DNA of 64,000 nt from Saururus chinensis (Eukaryota; Streptophyta; Magnoliopsida; Piperales; Saururaceae). The first letter of the stretch is position 1. Every line of letters starts with the position of its first letter. The notes beneath the pieces are model-generated. The model had not been told where the DNA came from. It saw nothing but the letters and a program-made list of their open reading frames with translations, and did not search any database. The translations under genes were made by a program, and so were the position numbers. The DNA lies in assembly GCA_035235625.1 (NCBI GenBank), contig CP141149.1, forward strand, positions 9,826,893 to 9,890,892, read 5' to 3'. Of this stretch, positions 46,173-57,796 are shown in pieces.

Positions 46173-47027
46173 TCACGCCATTAATGGCATCAGTATTATT
46201 GAGCTACCATGGCTTGCATCAAACAGGCCATGGTATGCAATGGCCTGCATTGTGGAGGCCATGGCCTGCACAACACAGGCCATTCTGTGCACACATCAGT
46301 GCTAATGCGTGACAGCTTTTAGCCATTGAATGCATGCCACAGATCCGACAAGTCCCATTTCATTATAAATAGAGGCAGGGGGGGACCTTTCCAACTCATC
46401 CCATAGTTCCTCCCTTCAGCTTTTGGCACGGGTGTATGTTGTTTCGGTATTGGTGGCATTCTTTGAATGATGATTTATCCGATTTTAAATTGTTTATCAG
46501 ATTCTACTTACGAATGATTGATCCGAGTTTACCAGATTCTTTCAAAACTATTTCATTTGACTTTTTGTATAAGAAATGTGCTTGGTTCTGTTAGCCAATA
46601 ATATTATTTTGAGTTGACTTTTGAATATGAATTATTAGAAGAATATTTTATGCATCTTTGTTTATTCTTTATGTTTTAGCATGCTCATAGAGTTTAACTC
46701 TATCTACTTAGTATAATTATACTCATCCACCCCTAGACGTTGTATGTCTGAACAAGGAACTTGATGTTAATGAAGATTGCCCATAGAACTTCAAAAGAAC
46801 TACGCTTAGATTTATTTTGTCAAGTCCTTTTGTTAAGTACTAATTATGTACATTGCACAACTTTGGCTTTGCTAATGCATGATAAGCCTTATTTTGTAAA
46901 GTTTTTTTGTAATTACGTTAATTAATGAATAGTTACTCTTCTGTACATAGTTGATCTTGGCCCGCTTTTGATTATAAATTGACAACACTCCGACCTTTAA
47001 GGTAATTTAAAAAGTCAGGGCACTAGA
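45695..47027 (+). mobile_element. Element E: solo LTR-like insertion, 1,333 bp
   Basis: The ends are TATAATGCCCCGG and GTCAGGGCACTAGA, mutated forms of TGTAATGCCCCGG...GGGGCATTACA. GTCTT flanks both sides (45690-45694, 47028-47032). It contains a (TA)n tract at 46101-46169 and segments (GTCCAACGGTACCATGA, GGGGTAGGGAGTTA) shared with F at 59670-59730. It also shares a TTTATCAGATTCTA region with 49640-49680. There are no coding domains. It splits the gag gene exactly, giving an insertion order. Confidence 0.82.
46101..46169. repeat. (TA)n microsatellite in element E
   Basis: About 34 TA units; the related host element near 50612 has a shorter run at the comparable place. Confidence 0.95.
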
Positions 47028-47260
47028 GTCTTACTAAATAGAACCACCACCTTGTAAATGCGAGTTGTGTGTGTACATTTTTGTTGAAAAATCAAAATGA
47101 GCATGAAAACTTATTGACGACTTGAGTGAGAATTCTCTCCAACATATTGCTTTGAATAAGAATGAGTGTGGGTTAACTTCCTCGAGCAATGCCCCTTCTA
47201 TGGTGGCTTATATGATAATTAGACATTTCCTCCAAAGTTGACACTTTGTGTAGGAAATTA

Positions 47261-47964
47261 GACCTTCTTATGACTTCATCAACCGGCTCTCCTACCTCAA
47301 GATACATTCGTCATATGTCTTAGTCTCACCCATACTATCACCATATGCCCCTTTGCCCCTCAATTGCTTAAGCTTGTCAAAGATCACGTCAATACTACCC
47401 AAGTCTTATCTAGGGTCGATAATAAATTTTTTTCAAACACATAAACCCTAGGTGGAGGAATCGCCCTAACTTTTCTTGGCGGACATTTAACCAAGGCGCT
47501 ATGGGCAGCCAACCCTCTAGGCAAACGTTCCAGCTCCACCTGCCTGTTTCTATTAACTTCAAGTTCAACCCCCATATGCACAACCTAGTAGGGGTTTGAG
47601 TTTTGAAGAAAAAGATTGTGAGTGCTTTGCAAGGCCTTCTATCTCAATCCCAACTCCTTCACTCTCACACTTAATCTATTGCAAAGCTAGAGACCTAAAT
47701 TGTACAGCTAGCCAATGCTATTAATAAGAAAGAGGTATATTGCGAAATTAGCCCTTACAAAACCCTAAATGTTAGTCCAGAGTAGAGAAAGTACCTTCCT
47801 TAATGAACATGTTTAATCCATAACTGCCCTTAGGAATGGGAGGTGCACAGTGATAATTAGATTTGGGGTGATCCCTTTGGTATTGCGAGGAGCAATAAGT
47901 TAGAGAGGTCATCTCCTAAAGAGCATTGAGACATAATGAGTGAGCAAAAATAGAAGGAATTTGA
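47261..47964 (+). mobile_element. Continuation of the Athila/Tat-like element, degenerate
   Basis: Sequence downstream of gag with scattered open frames and no firm domain. By position it is the post-gag part of the same retroelement, cut off at 47965 by an LTR fragment. Confidence 0.4.
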
Positions 47965-48255
47965 TGTCACATCCGAGATTTTTCACAAATTTTCTTTTTA
48001 ATTAACAATTTTTTTTCAATATAAGGGCTATAGATTAGGAAAAATGATAAAATATGAAACCTGTGAAAATAATTTGTTATAAATTTAAATAATCATACAT
48101 CCATTTTCCCACATAAATTTTTTCTCATTGTATGACCAAACTAAACATTCTCATACGTGAATGAAAACAAAACATACAAAATTAATCGTCATGGCCATGG
48201 ACTTGATAAAAAAATACTTCCCAAAAATCTCTAAGTACAAGTGCCACAAACAGTA
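47965..48255 (-). mobile_element. Antisense 3'-end fragment of the giant LTR family
   Basis: Read on the minus strand it ends AAAAATCTCGGATGTGACA, matching the last ~290 bp of A and B (AAAATCTCGGGCATTACA). Upstream it matches the GTTTAGTTTGGTCATAC and GGGAAAATGGATGTATGAT regions. Only the terminal part is present. Confidence 0.7.
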
Positions 48256-48524
48256 TGTAACGACTTTGAATTTTTGGTATGATTTTCTTGCTCTAATAAA
48301 GTTCATAGTTAAGTATTTGTTAAATTTTAATTATTTGTAGGTTTTTATTGAGAGTGGTTTTTTAGTTATGTGAGAGTGCTCTAAACAATGAGCATAACAG
48401 GTCTTAAATTATTCAAATCGAACATGAAGGTCATAAGTTATAACCTTGAGAAGCATCACAAATGGGTGGGATCTACTTGAAAAGTATAGGATAACCTATG
48501 CATGTGGGGTGTGATTTCGTAGGT

Positions 48525-50120
48525 GTATTGTCCCTCATTTTTCTACAATTTTTTTGTGATTTTATTGTTATTTTTATAATCATTTTTGGCAGGAAAATGT
48601 GATGCTTCGGCCTATATATATTTGTGTATTTGACCTTGGCATTATACTTGTAGAGTCGGATGTGGGGCTTATCGCAGGCCATGGGCCTCGACATGCTCTT
48701 TCGGTGCAAATTTTGGATATATGATGTGTAGATAGGAGGTTAGCATGCGATGGGGACATAAAATGAAAAAAAAAAGACTATAATAGTATGGAATTGATAG
48801 CCGACACATTCCAGAAACTTTGAGACGTCCATAAAGAACAAGAGTGAAACCCATAACATTTTTTATCATTCTCTCATGGCTTCTTCGTCATCGGATCTAC
48901 CAGTTCTTTTCGGGATCCACTTTGCCTTGCTGACACGAGTCTGTTGGTATTGGCTAGGACCACCGCCATGCCCTTCTTGCTCCTTCACAAGGTACCAGTC
49001 TTTTCTTTAGTTTTCTCACCGTATAAATTCATTTTTGGGCTGCCGGAGGGCTATTTCACTATTGTTTGTTGCCACCCTCCAAGGGACTTATTTTCGTCTT
49101 GCCACTAGGATCCCATAGGAGCTAGCCAGGGCTGCCACCATGCTCTCCTTGCTCCTCTATGAGCTGCCGATACTTTTCCTCGATTTTTCTTTCTCACTGA
49201 CTAGTTTGTTTTTTAGCCGCTGGTGTGTTTCAAGTCACCATCTAGCCCCCATATCAGCTCCACTTTGTCCGTCTTGGGTCAGCAGTAGCGGTGGATCAAC
49301 CCCCTATGCCCCCTCTGCCCCTCTCCTCTCCTCGGCCCGGTTCCACCTCTGCCTCATTGTTTCTCTATTTTTTGGCCCGGATAGACACTTTGGGTGCATC
49401 TCTAGTCATTGCCCAAAAATTATGATCGATTTTGAAGGGTAGCTATTTGGTATAAATTCTAAAAGCTATCAGAGTTATGACTCTTAGGTACCGCCTATTA
49501 TGGCATATGGCGCGCTCATGAAGTTGGATATCGTGAGAAGATCCTTTTCATTTTGATCTCATTGCCCCACGAGCACGGGCGTATGTCCTTTCGGTATCAG
49601 TGAAATTCTGTGTGATGTTTTATTCGATTTTGAATTATTTATCAGATTCTATGAATGATGAATTATCCAATTCTAAATTATTTATCAAATTCTTCTTATG
49701 AACAATTTATCTGAGTTTACCTGATTCTTTGAAGAACTATTTTATCTATATAAGAAGTGTGACTCGACCTTTGAATATGAATGATTATGATATTTAATTT
49801 AATTTAAAAAGTCGGGGCGCTATAGTTATGGGACTTGCACTTAGGGATGCTAGTGAGAGATTTGTATTTAAAGTTTATGATCATGGAAATTTATTTTGTA
49901 TGTTGTTTTTGAGTAGTTCCTGAGGATGTTTGGTTTGACCTTATGATATTTGATTGAGTGAGCAAAAAATTATATGGAAAAAATTGATGTGTGATGTTTT
50001 AAATTATAAATTTGCTTTCATAGGTTTTGTATTCGTCATTGTTTTTGATTTATAGCCGTTATGTTGCAAAAATTTTCTGTAAAATTTAAAAAAATATGAT
50101 GAAAAATCTCATGTGTTACA
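48525..50120 (+). mobile_element. Element D: mosaic solo LTR-like insertion, 1,596 bp
   Basis: It starts TGTATTGTCCCTCATTTTT and ends AAAATCTCATGTGTTACA, flanked by GTAGG on both sides (48520-48524, 50121-50125). The first ~900 bp match the 5' part of A and B (GTAGAGTCGGATGTGGGG leader, GC-rich block). About 49440-49825 instead matches the 3' part of element E, including GTCGGGGCGCTATAG. The last ~300 bp return to the 3' end of A and B (ATGGGACTTGCACTTAGGGA). Because the outer ends and duplication are intact, the patchwork existed before it inserted. Confidence 0.8.
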
Positions 50121-50609
50121 GTAGGGCTCGTCAATACGACCTTAATGGTACAAAGAACGCGTGAATATGATATCAAGGTAAAAAGCTATGGCATTTTAAA
50201 ATTCTTAAAAAAACTATAAAAAATTATGGACACATGGCGGCACGCAAGTTGCGTCACGATGTTGGACCATGCAACACAGCACATCACCACAAAGTGGCAT
50301 TCCGCTGCACCGTGCATCAAGCTGAAGCAACTAGTTTTTTATTTTTTTGGTACTCCCACACTCCTCAAACTTTATTTCTATGTCTTTATGATGTTCTAAG
50401 TCTGATTTGGTTTGTTTAAGAGGTGTTTTCACATAATTTGAGCGTGTTCTACGGGATGAAAAATTATTTTAAGGATTTGAAGATTCTAGAAGGGTGAAAA
50501 TCATCATTTAATTAAGGAGAGTTCTGCTCATTGCCTTTAAACTTGCACAAAGTATTAGTAGGTTATCCTTTCCTAAAACATAAATGTTTACATATGTGTT
50601 CTTTTGTAG

Positions 50610-50611
<2 letters not shown>

Positions 50612-50646
<35 letters not shown>
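50612..50646. repeat. (TA)n microsatellite
   Basis: About 17 TA units inside the short-family LTR-like element. Confidence 0.95.
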
Positions 50647-50649
<3 letters not shown>

Positions 50650-51048
50650 TTTAGTATACTAAGTGTTTGAGTTAGTTTCAATGTATGTTTTATTATTTCT
50701 TTATATATTCATTTTATCGGATGATTATCTTTTGAAGTAGGTTATGAATTATGCACTGTGATTTATGTGAGACTAAAAAAATCTAGCTTCGCTCCTGTTT
50801 TAATTATAAATAAGAAAAGTATATTTGAAATGTGATTTTAGAGAATTATTTCATTGTCAAAATGATGATTCTCAAAATTGAAGATGTGATTTGACTTAGA
50901 TTACTATTGTACTTTTAATTAGTACTCATGTTTGAGAAATACTTGGCTTATACACTCAAATAACTTATCGAAATATTTGACAATCTATTTCAAAAATTCT
51001 GTTTCTCTATTTTATTTATAAAATTTTTTTAAATCTTAGGTCATGACA

Positions 51049-51632
51049 ATGCCTCTCATTATCAAGGTGCAAAATGCTCTTTCCTTCTATACAAGAAGCT
51101 TCCATCCTTTGCTCGTGAATTGGAGTTGATTAAGGGGTCGTTTGGGTACTGAGTTTTTAGAAGATTCAGTTGATTCATCCTCAATTCAGGCTTAAATTAT
51201 TAGAATCTTGTTTGAGTGTAGAAGCTGTGCAGAATTAAAATTCAGCCTTGAAGTTGATTCAAGCTGTTTCAAGCCTAAATCGGCCTAAATTACTGAATCA
51301 TCTCATGAGGTGATTCAGTTGATTTTCAGTTTCTTACTCCCTGTTTTAAAAATTACAAATTCTATTATTTTCAACGGTTATCTCTTATATTAATTTGAGC
51401 CTTGAGAAACATGCCATATTGGTAGGGCCCACTTTGAAAGTTCAAAATTACTTACCCTTGTGGGGTCTCTCTATTTCCTTCTCCTAAATTTGTTACAAAG
51501 ATGTTTTACTTCATTTTTGCCTACTTTCTCTAGTCAAATAAAAGATTCTATCAAAAGTTAACATACTATTAGTTGGGATGTTGTTTGTGGACATGAGTCT
51601 AAATGCAAATTGGATGTTTGTTCAATTTCTTC
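51049..51632. other. Spacer with a hAT-like repeat fragment
   Basis: GGGGTCGTTTGGGTACTGAG at about 51136 looks like a hAT-MITE end. The following ~280 bp are related in reverse to 28700-28960. No gene is seen. Confidence 0.4.
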
Positions 51633-52144
51633 CACTGCAAAAAAATTATCAATAGCATCAGTTGTTGAAGCTATTGTTAATAGTGACCATATGCGATAGC
51701 AAACAGAGTTAGTTGGTGTTACTTGATCATTATTTGCGACGACCTCTGTTAACCATCGCCGATGACTGACGAAATAAACTTCTCCATCATATTTGTAGAT
51801 CTATTGCAACGGCTATACTTTCACTTCCGCTGTTATTAAAACCAACCGTTGCAAACAATATGTTACGAGCAACAACCAGTCTAAATAGGCTCTTAAATCA
51901 TTAGCAATGGTGATGATTTTCACGTGCGGATAGGGTACCAATGTGATGGTGCCTATCACCAATCACAAACGGACTTGTTTATATATTTTTCAGTTACCTC
52001 CTTAAAAATATCTTTTCCCAAAATCGCACCCTGAGTATTTGGAGGCTTCAATTTTGTTCACATTATTAGGAAAGGTCTCAGTTTTGTATAGACGGGACTT
52101 TTTTTTCCTTACTCTGTTTCTGATAATTGTCATTCTTTTTGCAG

Positions 52145-52256
52145 ATATTGGCAGAACACGAGAATGAGGTTTGGTTTGTTCAGTCTCCATATAACGGGAA
52201 ACACCTTGCTTCTTCTTCAAGCGATTGAACGGCCATTATCTGGACGGTATTGTTTT
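52145..52256 (+). pseudogene. Captured exon of a WDR26-like WD40 protein
   Basis: After a TTTTTGCAG acceptor the frame reads ILAEHENEVWFVQ, then NGKHLASSSSD, stop, TAIIWT. Plant WDR26 homologues have the repeat LEAHTDEVWFLQFSHNGKYLASSSKDQTAIIW at this place. GKxLASSSxD...IIW is the WD-repeat core. The in-frame TGA replaces the residue before TAIIW. WDR26 is a subunit of the CTLH/GID ubiquitin-ligase complex. Only one blade is present, so no product is expected. Confidence 0.75.
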
Positions 52257-52543
52257 GGATACGTGCTAATCTTAATGAATAATTCCATGGATCCTATTAT
52301 GGTAAATGACAATTTTGGTGGAGTTCTCTTCTTTCCCATTTGGCCACACATTTCTATTGGAACGATGGTTCCCTTGGTTTATATATTTATGTTTATAACA
52401 GATGTTGCAGAGTATGCGAAGCACCTGTGTGTCATTGTATCCTTAATTGATGCATACCTTTGGCTTGGGTGAGATGTATGGGAATTTCGTTTTCTTTTTG
52501 GCGGTTGATTTTCTGCTAAACAATTTCTGATTTATTGAAACAG
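52257..52543 (+). other. Unidentified stretch between the two captured exons
   Basis: An open frame (MNNSMDPIMVNDNFGG and onward to about 52472) has a hydrophobic stretch resembling a membrane helix (VPLVYIFMFITDV). I do not recognise it. It could be intron sequence from either captured gene or a third fragment. Confidence 0.3.
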
Positions 52544-52705
52544 GGGGCTATGCCTAGTGAAGGAGTTGAGCTTCCAGGCCATATGGTTATTGGTGATATT
52601 GCTGTCACAAGGAATTCCATTGCTGGTGTGGGATTGATCAGTCCCCTTCCTCATCATGACATCTATTTTATTGAGGATCTTGCTCAGTTAATTCATGATC
52701 TCAAG
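52544..52705 (+). pseudogene. Captured, uninterrupted exon of NADH-glutamate synthase
   Basis: Exactly 54 codons lie between an AAACAG acceptor and a GTATTT donor with no stop: [20 protein letters not shown], then [12 protein letters not shown], then [18 protein letters not shown]. This matches the glutamate-synthase (FMN-binding) region of plant NADH-GOGAT, usually GAKPGEGGELPGHKV...[22 protein letters not shown]. The [10 protein letters not shown] wording fits the NADH form better than the ferredoxin form. Changes such as S-L-P for S-P-P hit residues that are nearly invariant. It follows the WDR26-like exon by ~290 bp in the same orientation, so the two came from different genes. Confidence 0.85.
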
Positions 52706-53213
52706 GTATTTATATCTTTGTTTTACCTTTAAAAATTTTGACCTAATGAATTATTTGTGCACAACTTTCATAGGTATAGTATGAATTAATTTTATTGAGG
52801 TGGGGGTGCAGCTCTAAACAAGTTTAATGTGCTGGGCTTGTTTCTGTATTAAAACATAAGTGGCCCAACTATCTCTATTCATATTGTTTTGGGCTTTTAA
52901 AACTATTTGGGTAATGGGCTTGAGTTAAAATACCTATTAAGCTATGATTTTAAGTGGTGAATTTGGACCATTGACTGACCTCTAGATGGAGGGTCAAAAT
53001 TCTAGGGTTCTTAACAATAATGTCCTGATTTAGTTATAAATATACAATTAGCTATCCTAATACGGTGCCTTAAGCAATATTATTCTCAGTCAAGTTCTAA
53101 ACTAGAAAATTATTATGTGAATTTGAAGAAAATTTGAATTTGAAGGGGATTAAGCTTGTTGAAGGCTTTAATGGCTACAAGTATACCTAAATCTACTGTA
53201 TTTTATTATATCA

Positions 53214-56200
53214 ATTGGTATCCGCCGCTGGATGTCGAAGATTTTCTTCTTACGGGTCGGATCTAGATCCTCCGCCGTCGTGTAGATTTTGGCCTCCTAG
53301 ACTGCCAGTGGCAGGTGGAATGGTTTATGGTCTCACACTATGCGTTTTGTGAAATGCCTTACATGCCGCCGCTTTTAGGAATCTCGCAAGATCTGATTTT
53401 TTTGCCGTTGGGCTGAACATTTTTTGCCCTCTCGGCTGCCGGTGAGCCCCTCTGAATGTCGGCCTCCATCTTCAACCTTTGTCTATAGGTTGAAGATTAC
53501 CCGCATAAGTGGATTGCCTTAACCCACTTATGTTCGTCGTTGACCTGTGTCTGAGCGCTGTTTTTCACTGACCTGCATTGCAGGTCAACCACAACACAGG
53601 TCCATTTCTGACCCGACCCAGTTTGGTCTATTCCGGGTAACCAAAAAAACAAAAAATTTATGGAATTTTTTTAATATGTATGTGATTGCATGTAAATGTG
53701 TTTTAATTATCATTTAAAGGCTTTATTAATGTTATGGGCCGGCTAGGGGATTAAATTACAACATATGTTTTATCAATTTTTTTTAAAAATTATTGAGTGC
53801 ACCACTTATGTAATTTTGTGAGAGAGTGTATATTATACTTATTGTAAGCGACACCAGAATTCAAGGACCACATATGGAGGTGGACACAATCATGAAGAAT
53901 TAATGTACATTTTTTCTATTTCAGGGGCCTAAAGCTTGCAATTTGTATGGATTAGAATGAAAAGATTCTTTTGCTATTAGGTTGCATAGACTTTGATTTG
54001 GCGTTTCGTATGGATGTACTCATTGCTCCTATGGAAAAAATAACGCTAAGTGAGGTCATTTTTTAAAAAGTGGGAGCAGTATAACCGCTTAAGTATGATG
54101 CTCGTGAAGTCTCACATAAATAAAAATATTAGGGGCTCCATCCTAAAATGCGCTACAGTTCAAGAACTTTTGAAAGTTATTGAAGCTCAATTTAAGAGTT
54201 TTGATAAAGTTTTGGCCAACACCTTAATATTCATGTTGTTATCTATGAGGCTAACAGATGACAAATGGGTGAAAGAGTATATCATGCAGATACGTGATAT
54301 TGCTAATCAGTTGAACAACATGAAAATAAAGATTGATAACACCTTTTTAGTCCACTTCATTTTAAACTCTCTGCTTGCATAATATGGGTCATTCAAGATT
54401 TCTTATAACACACATAACACTCAATGGTCAGTCAATGACCATTTGAGTATGTGTGTCTAGGAAGAGGGGGACTTGAGCAAGAGAAGCTAAAAAATGCGCA
54501 TCTAGTTTCTCATAAAGGACAAAGTAAGGAAAATTATGGTGCTCTAAAGAAGAAAGCTGGTAAATGTGTGCAAATAAAGTCTACTTACATCACTAAGGAA
54601 ACCAAATACTTTTTCTGTAAGATAAAAGGATACATGAAAAAAAGATTTTCCTAAATATCAGAAGTGGATTACCAAGAAAGGAGGTAATTTAATGTCTTTT
54701 TTGTGTTATGAATCTAATTATGTTGATTCTCATAATAATAACACATGGTGGATTGATTCTAGTTCTATAATCCATGTTTTTACTGTCATGCAGAGGTTTT
54801 TCATTTTAAGAAAACCAAATGATGGGGAACACAACATCTATTCAAGAAATAAGATGTGTTTAGAGGTTGAAGGTGTGAGAACATATCGTCTTGTCTTTCA
54901 GATAGGATACACCTTAAATTTACAGAAAACTTTTTATATTTCTAGTTTTTTAAAGAACTTAGTTTCTGTATCAAGACTAGTGCCTCATGGCTTTAATGTT
55001 CAGTTTATGAATTCCTCATTTCTGATTATTAAAGATTTAGTTACTATTGATTTTGGTTCTTTTATAAATGGATTATATTGTCTCTCTTTACATGTTTTCT
55101 TTGAACAATCTATGATATCTGTGTAAGGAAGTGTTATTGAAAAAAATTCATTTATGTTATGGTACAGGCGGATGGGGCATATCTCCATTGACTTCTTAAA
55201 GTGATTAGTAAGAGAATGGAGTTTTAAAAACTCTTGTTTTTATTGATCTTGAGATATGTATAGACTGTATAAAGAGAAAATATACTAACAAGTATTCTAA
55301 GGTTGCTAAGAGGCATGATGAAAAATTAGACATCACACACACTGATATCTGTGGACCTTTTAGTACACCTTTTCTGAATCATCAAAAGTATTTTATTACC
55401 TTTATAGATAATCATACCTGATACATGTATATTTATCTATTAAATGAAAAGTCAAAAATATTTAATGCTTTTAAGACTTATATGACAGAGGTATAAAAAC
55501 AATATGACTTGAGTATCAAAATTGTTAGATTAGACACGAGAGGGGAATACTATAGTAGGTACACAGAGAGTGGACAAAAACCTCGACCATTTGTGCAATT
55601 TTTAAAGGAACATGGTATTGTTGCACAGTACATAGTACTGGGCACACCACAACAAACTGGTATGGCTGAAATGAGGAACCACACTTTGATGGATATGGTG
55701 AGGAGCATGATTAGTAATTTCTCTCTTCCTCTCAATATGTGAAGTGAAGCCTTAAAAACAACTATATATATTTTAAATTGAGTTTAACCTAAAGTCATTC
55801 CTAAAACACCATTTGAGATATGGAATGGATGGAAACCTAGTTTAAATCATGTATACATATGAGGTTATCATGTTGAGGTTAGTGTATACAATCTACTTTT
55901 AAAGAAACTTAACCCTAAGACTATTAGTGAATTTTTAATTGGCTATGCAGAATGGTCTAAGGGTTATAGGCTTTATTATCCCTCATACACCCCTACAGTA
56001 GTCGAAACACAGAATGCTCATTTTCTTTAGCAAAACAGCTTCAGTTGGAGTATTCCGCCAAAACACATTGTGTTTGAGGAAATATGAGTTCTAATTTTTA
56101 TACCCACATCCATTGGAGGATCACACTCGCCTATAGTGATTCTAGAGCAGCCTATTATTCCTCCAGCATCCCCTCAGGAATAAGTTGCTGAAGTTCCAGA

Positions 56201-56880
56201 TCAAATAGGACTTCAACAGTCCTCAAGAGTAAGAAAACATGCACTCCCTTCTGACTATATTGTATACCTCCAAGAGTCTAACGAAAATATTGGACTTATT
56301 CAAGATCCTATTACATATTCACAGACTATGACTGGAGATAACTCTAGCAAATGGAATGATGCTATGTAAGATGAGATGAAATCTATAACTGATAACTAAG
56401 CCTGGGATTTTATTGAGTTACCGCTGAGCGATAGGACTCTTGGCTGCAAATGGGTATATAAGACTAAATTATATCCATCTAGTAACATTAGTAGATATAA
56501 GGTCTGACTTGTAGCCAAATATTTTCTTCAGAAAGATAGTGTTGACTATAATGAAACATTCTCTTCAGTTTCTACTAATGATTCATTGATAGTTATTTTG
56601 GCCTTCATAGATTATTTTGACTTAAAAGTTACATCAAATGGATGTCAAGATGACATTCTTCAATGAGGATCTTGAGGAGGAGGTGTATATGACTCAGCCT
56701 GAAGGATTTACATTAGATAAAGGAAGTCATCTGGCTTATAGACTAAAGAAGTCAATATACAGACTGAAACAGGCTTCGTGATACTGATATTTGAAGTTCA
56801 ATAATGTTATTACTTCATTTGAGAGGAGTTGAACTAATTGCCCTATTGAAGGGTTTCAGGAGAATGACAACAAGCCTAAG
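53214..56880 (+). mobile_element. Ty1/copia retrotransposon, 3'-truncated and degenerate
   Basis: TGGTATCCGCCG at 53216 resembles the initiator-Met primer-binding site (TGGTATCAGAGC), just after a LTR-like end ATATCA. Gag follows (54050-54480, KWEQYNRLSMMLVKSHINKN, LVHFILNSLLA). Then come a broken zinc knuckle (~54590), a protease/pre-integrase part (54692-55126, TWWIDSSSIIHVFT) and integrase (~55330-55790, IVRLDTRGEYYSRY, GTPQQTGMAEMRN). RT starts at ~56440 (GCKWVYKTKLYPS, DYNETFSSVSTNDS). RT stops near QASxQWYLKFN before the YVDD box. RNase H and 3' LTR are missing. Many stops and frameshifts occur. The 5' LTR should lie before 53214, but its start is not found. Confidence 0.8.
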
Positions 56881-57796
56881 GCGGATATTGAATTTAGTAA
56901 AAGAAACATAAATGCATATACATTTTCATTGAATAATATTGTTTCTGATAGTCTTAATTGCAAGATACATTTTGTTGCATGAGCATACATGATTTTACTT
57001 TGAACTGTTTGAGATTCAATTGTTTATTTTGAGTTTCTGGTGGTACAATCATAGACATTGCAAACAGTTGAAACTTGTTTTTTGTGTTGCATAATTGGAT
57101 GTTTCTCCAGGCCAAATATGATAATCATGACAGTGTAAAGCATATCTAAGCTTATTTATTTGTTCCTTACTTGCTGAGAGGGTGTTGACTTTGGCGATTT
57201 CTTCTAGATTACACTTACAGGCTTCATGTTTCTAGTCATATCTACCCTCCTTGGGTATGTAAGTGGGCTTTTATCAATACTGTATGTAATTGATATGATT
57301 TACACACGTATATAAATCTTTATAATCATGTTTAAATTATTTATATAATATATATGTTTTTTTTTAAATTGTGATCAACAGCGACATCTACGACCATAGT
57401 TGAAAATATAAAAGATTTTTTTTTAAAAAAATAATAGTATCATGTCATTGTTGAAAATATATTTCAATTTTTTTTAAAAAAATTATCAAGTGATGGCTCG
57501 TTGAAAAGTTGGACTCATTGAAAAATATTGTTACACCAAGTCGTCACTAATACTATAAGTGACAACTCATTGAAAGCTTAATGCAAAATTATTTTATAAA
57601 AAAAATAGAATTAGGCCATTGCTACAACCAAAATAGTTGTCACTAATGTGTCAAGGGTGATAGGTGTGAAGGATTTTTAGTGATGGTCACAACCATCGCT
57701 ATAGACTCTACTGGACTTTGCTAATTCTTTCAGAAATGCCATTAATAGCAATGGGCCTCTATAGTTAGAGGTATTTTTTGTGATGGTTTGCGACCG

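Larger units (their letters stand above)
45180..47260 (+). pseudogene. Ty3/gypsy gag, split by a solo LTR
   Basis: The first part starts MAPLKAPREYYTPNEYTSLS and leads, over frameshifts, to NENLYSHLDDLLELCMTFKL and FTLKDKINKWLLSL. These are the retrotransposon-gag helices, with W-L in the usual place. Just after QFYEG the frame is cut by element E. Beyond E the other half resumes with a degenerate KLIDDLSENSLQHIAL. In Athila/Tat-type gag the FYxGL and LSENS segments are adjacent, so the two halves are one gene. Multiple stops make it non-functional. Confidence 0.7.
48256..51048 (+). mobile_element. Short-family LTR-like element interrupted by D
   Basis: It starts TGTAACGACTTTGAATTT and ends TTAGGTCATGACA. 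Removing D and one GTAGG leaves about 1.2 kb, the size of element E. Flanks of D join into a segment collinear with F: GAAGGTCATAAGTTATAACC, GGTGGGATCTACTTG, then GGGCTCGTCAATACGACC with F's GGGCTCGTCGATACAAGTCC. It has a (TA)n tract at 50612-50646. No clear duplication flanks the ends (CAGTA versus ATGCC). Confidence 0.6.
51633..57786. mobile_element. Probable second CACTA-like element carrying gene fragments
   Basis: CACTGCAAAAAAATTATCAA at 51633 resembles CACTACAAGAAAAT. It is followed by subterminal-type repeats (GCAACGGCTATA, AACCGTTGC, 51660-51930). Near the right side are GTCACTAATACTATAAGTGA, AGTGATGGTCACAACCATCG and GGTATTTTTTGTGATG (57550-57786), of the same character. Between these lie exons of two unrelated host genes and an inserted copia element. 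No target duplication is seen. Similar motifs run up to the Ty3/gypsy LTR at 57797, so the true right end could lie beyond the window. No transposase is present. Confidence 0.5.
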
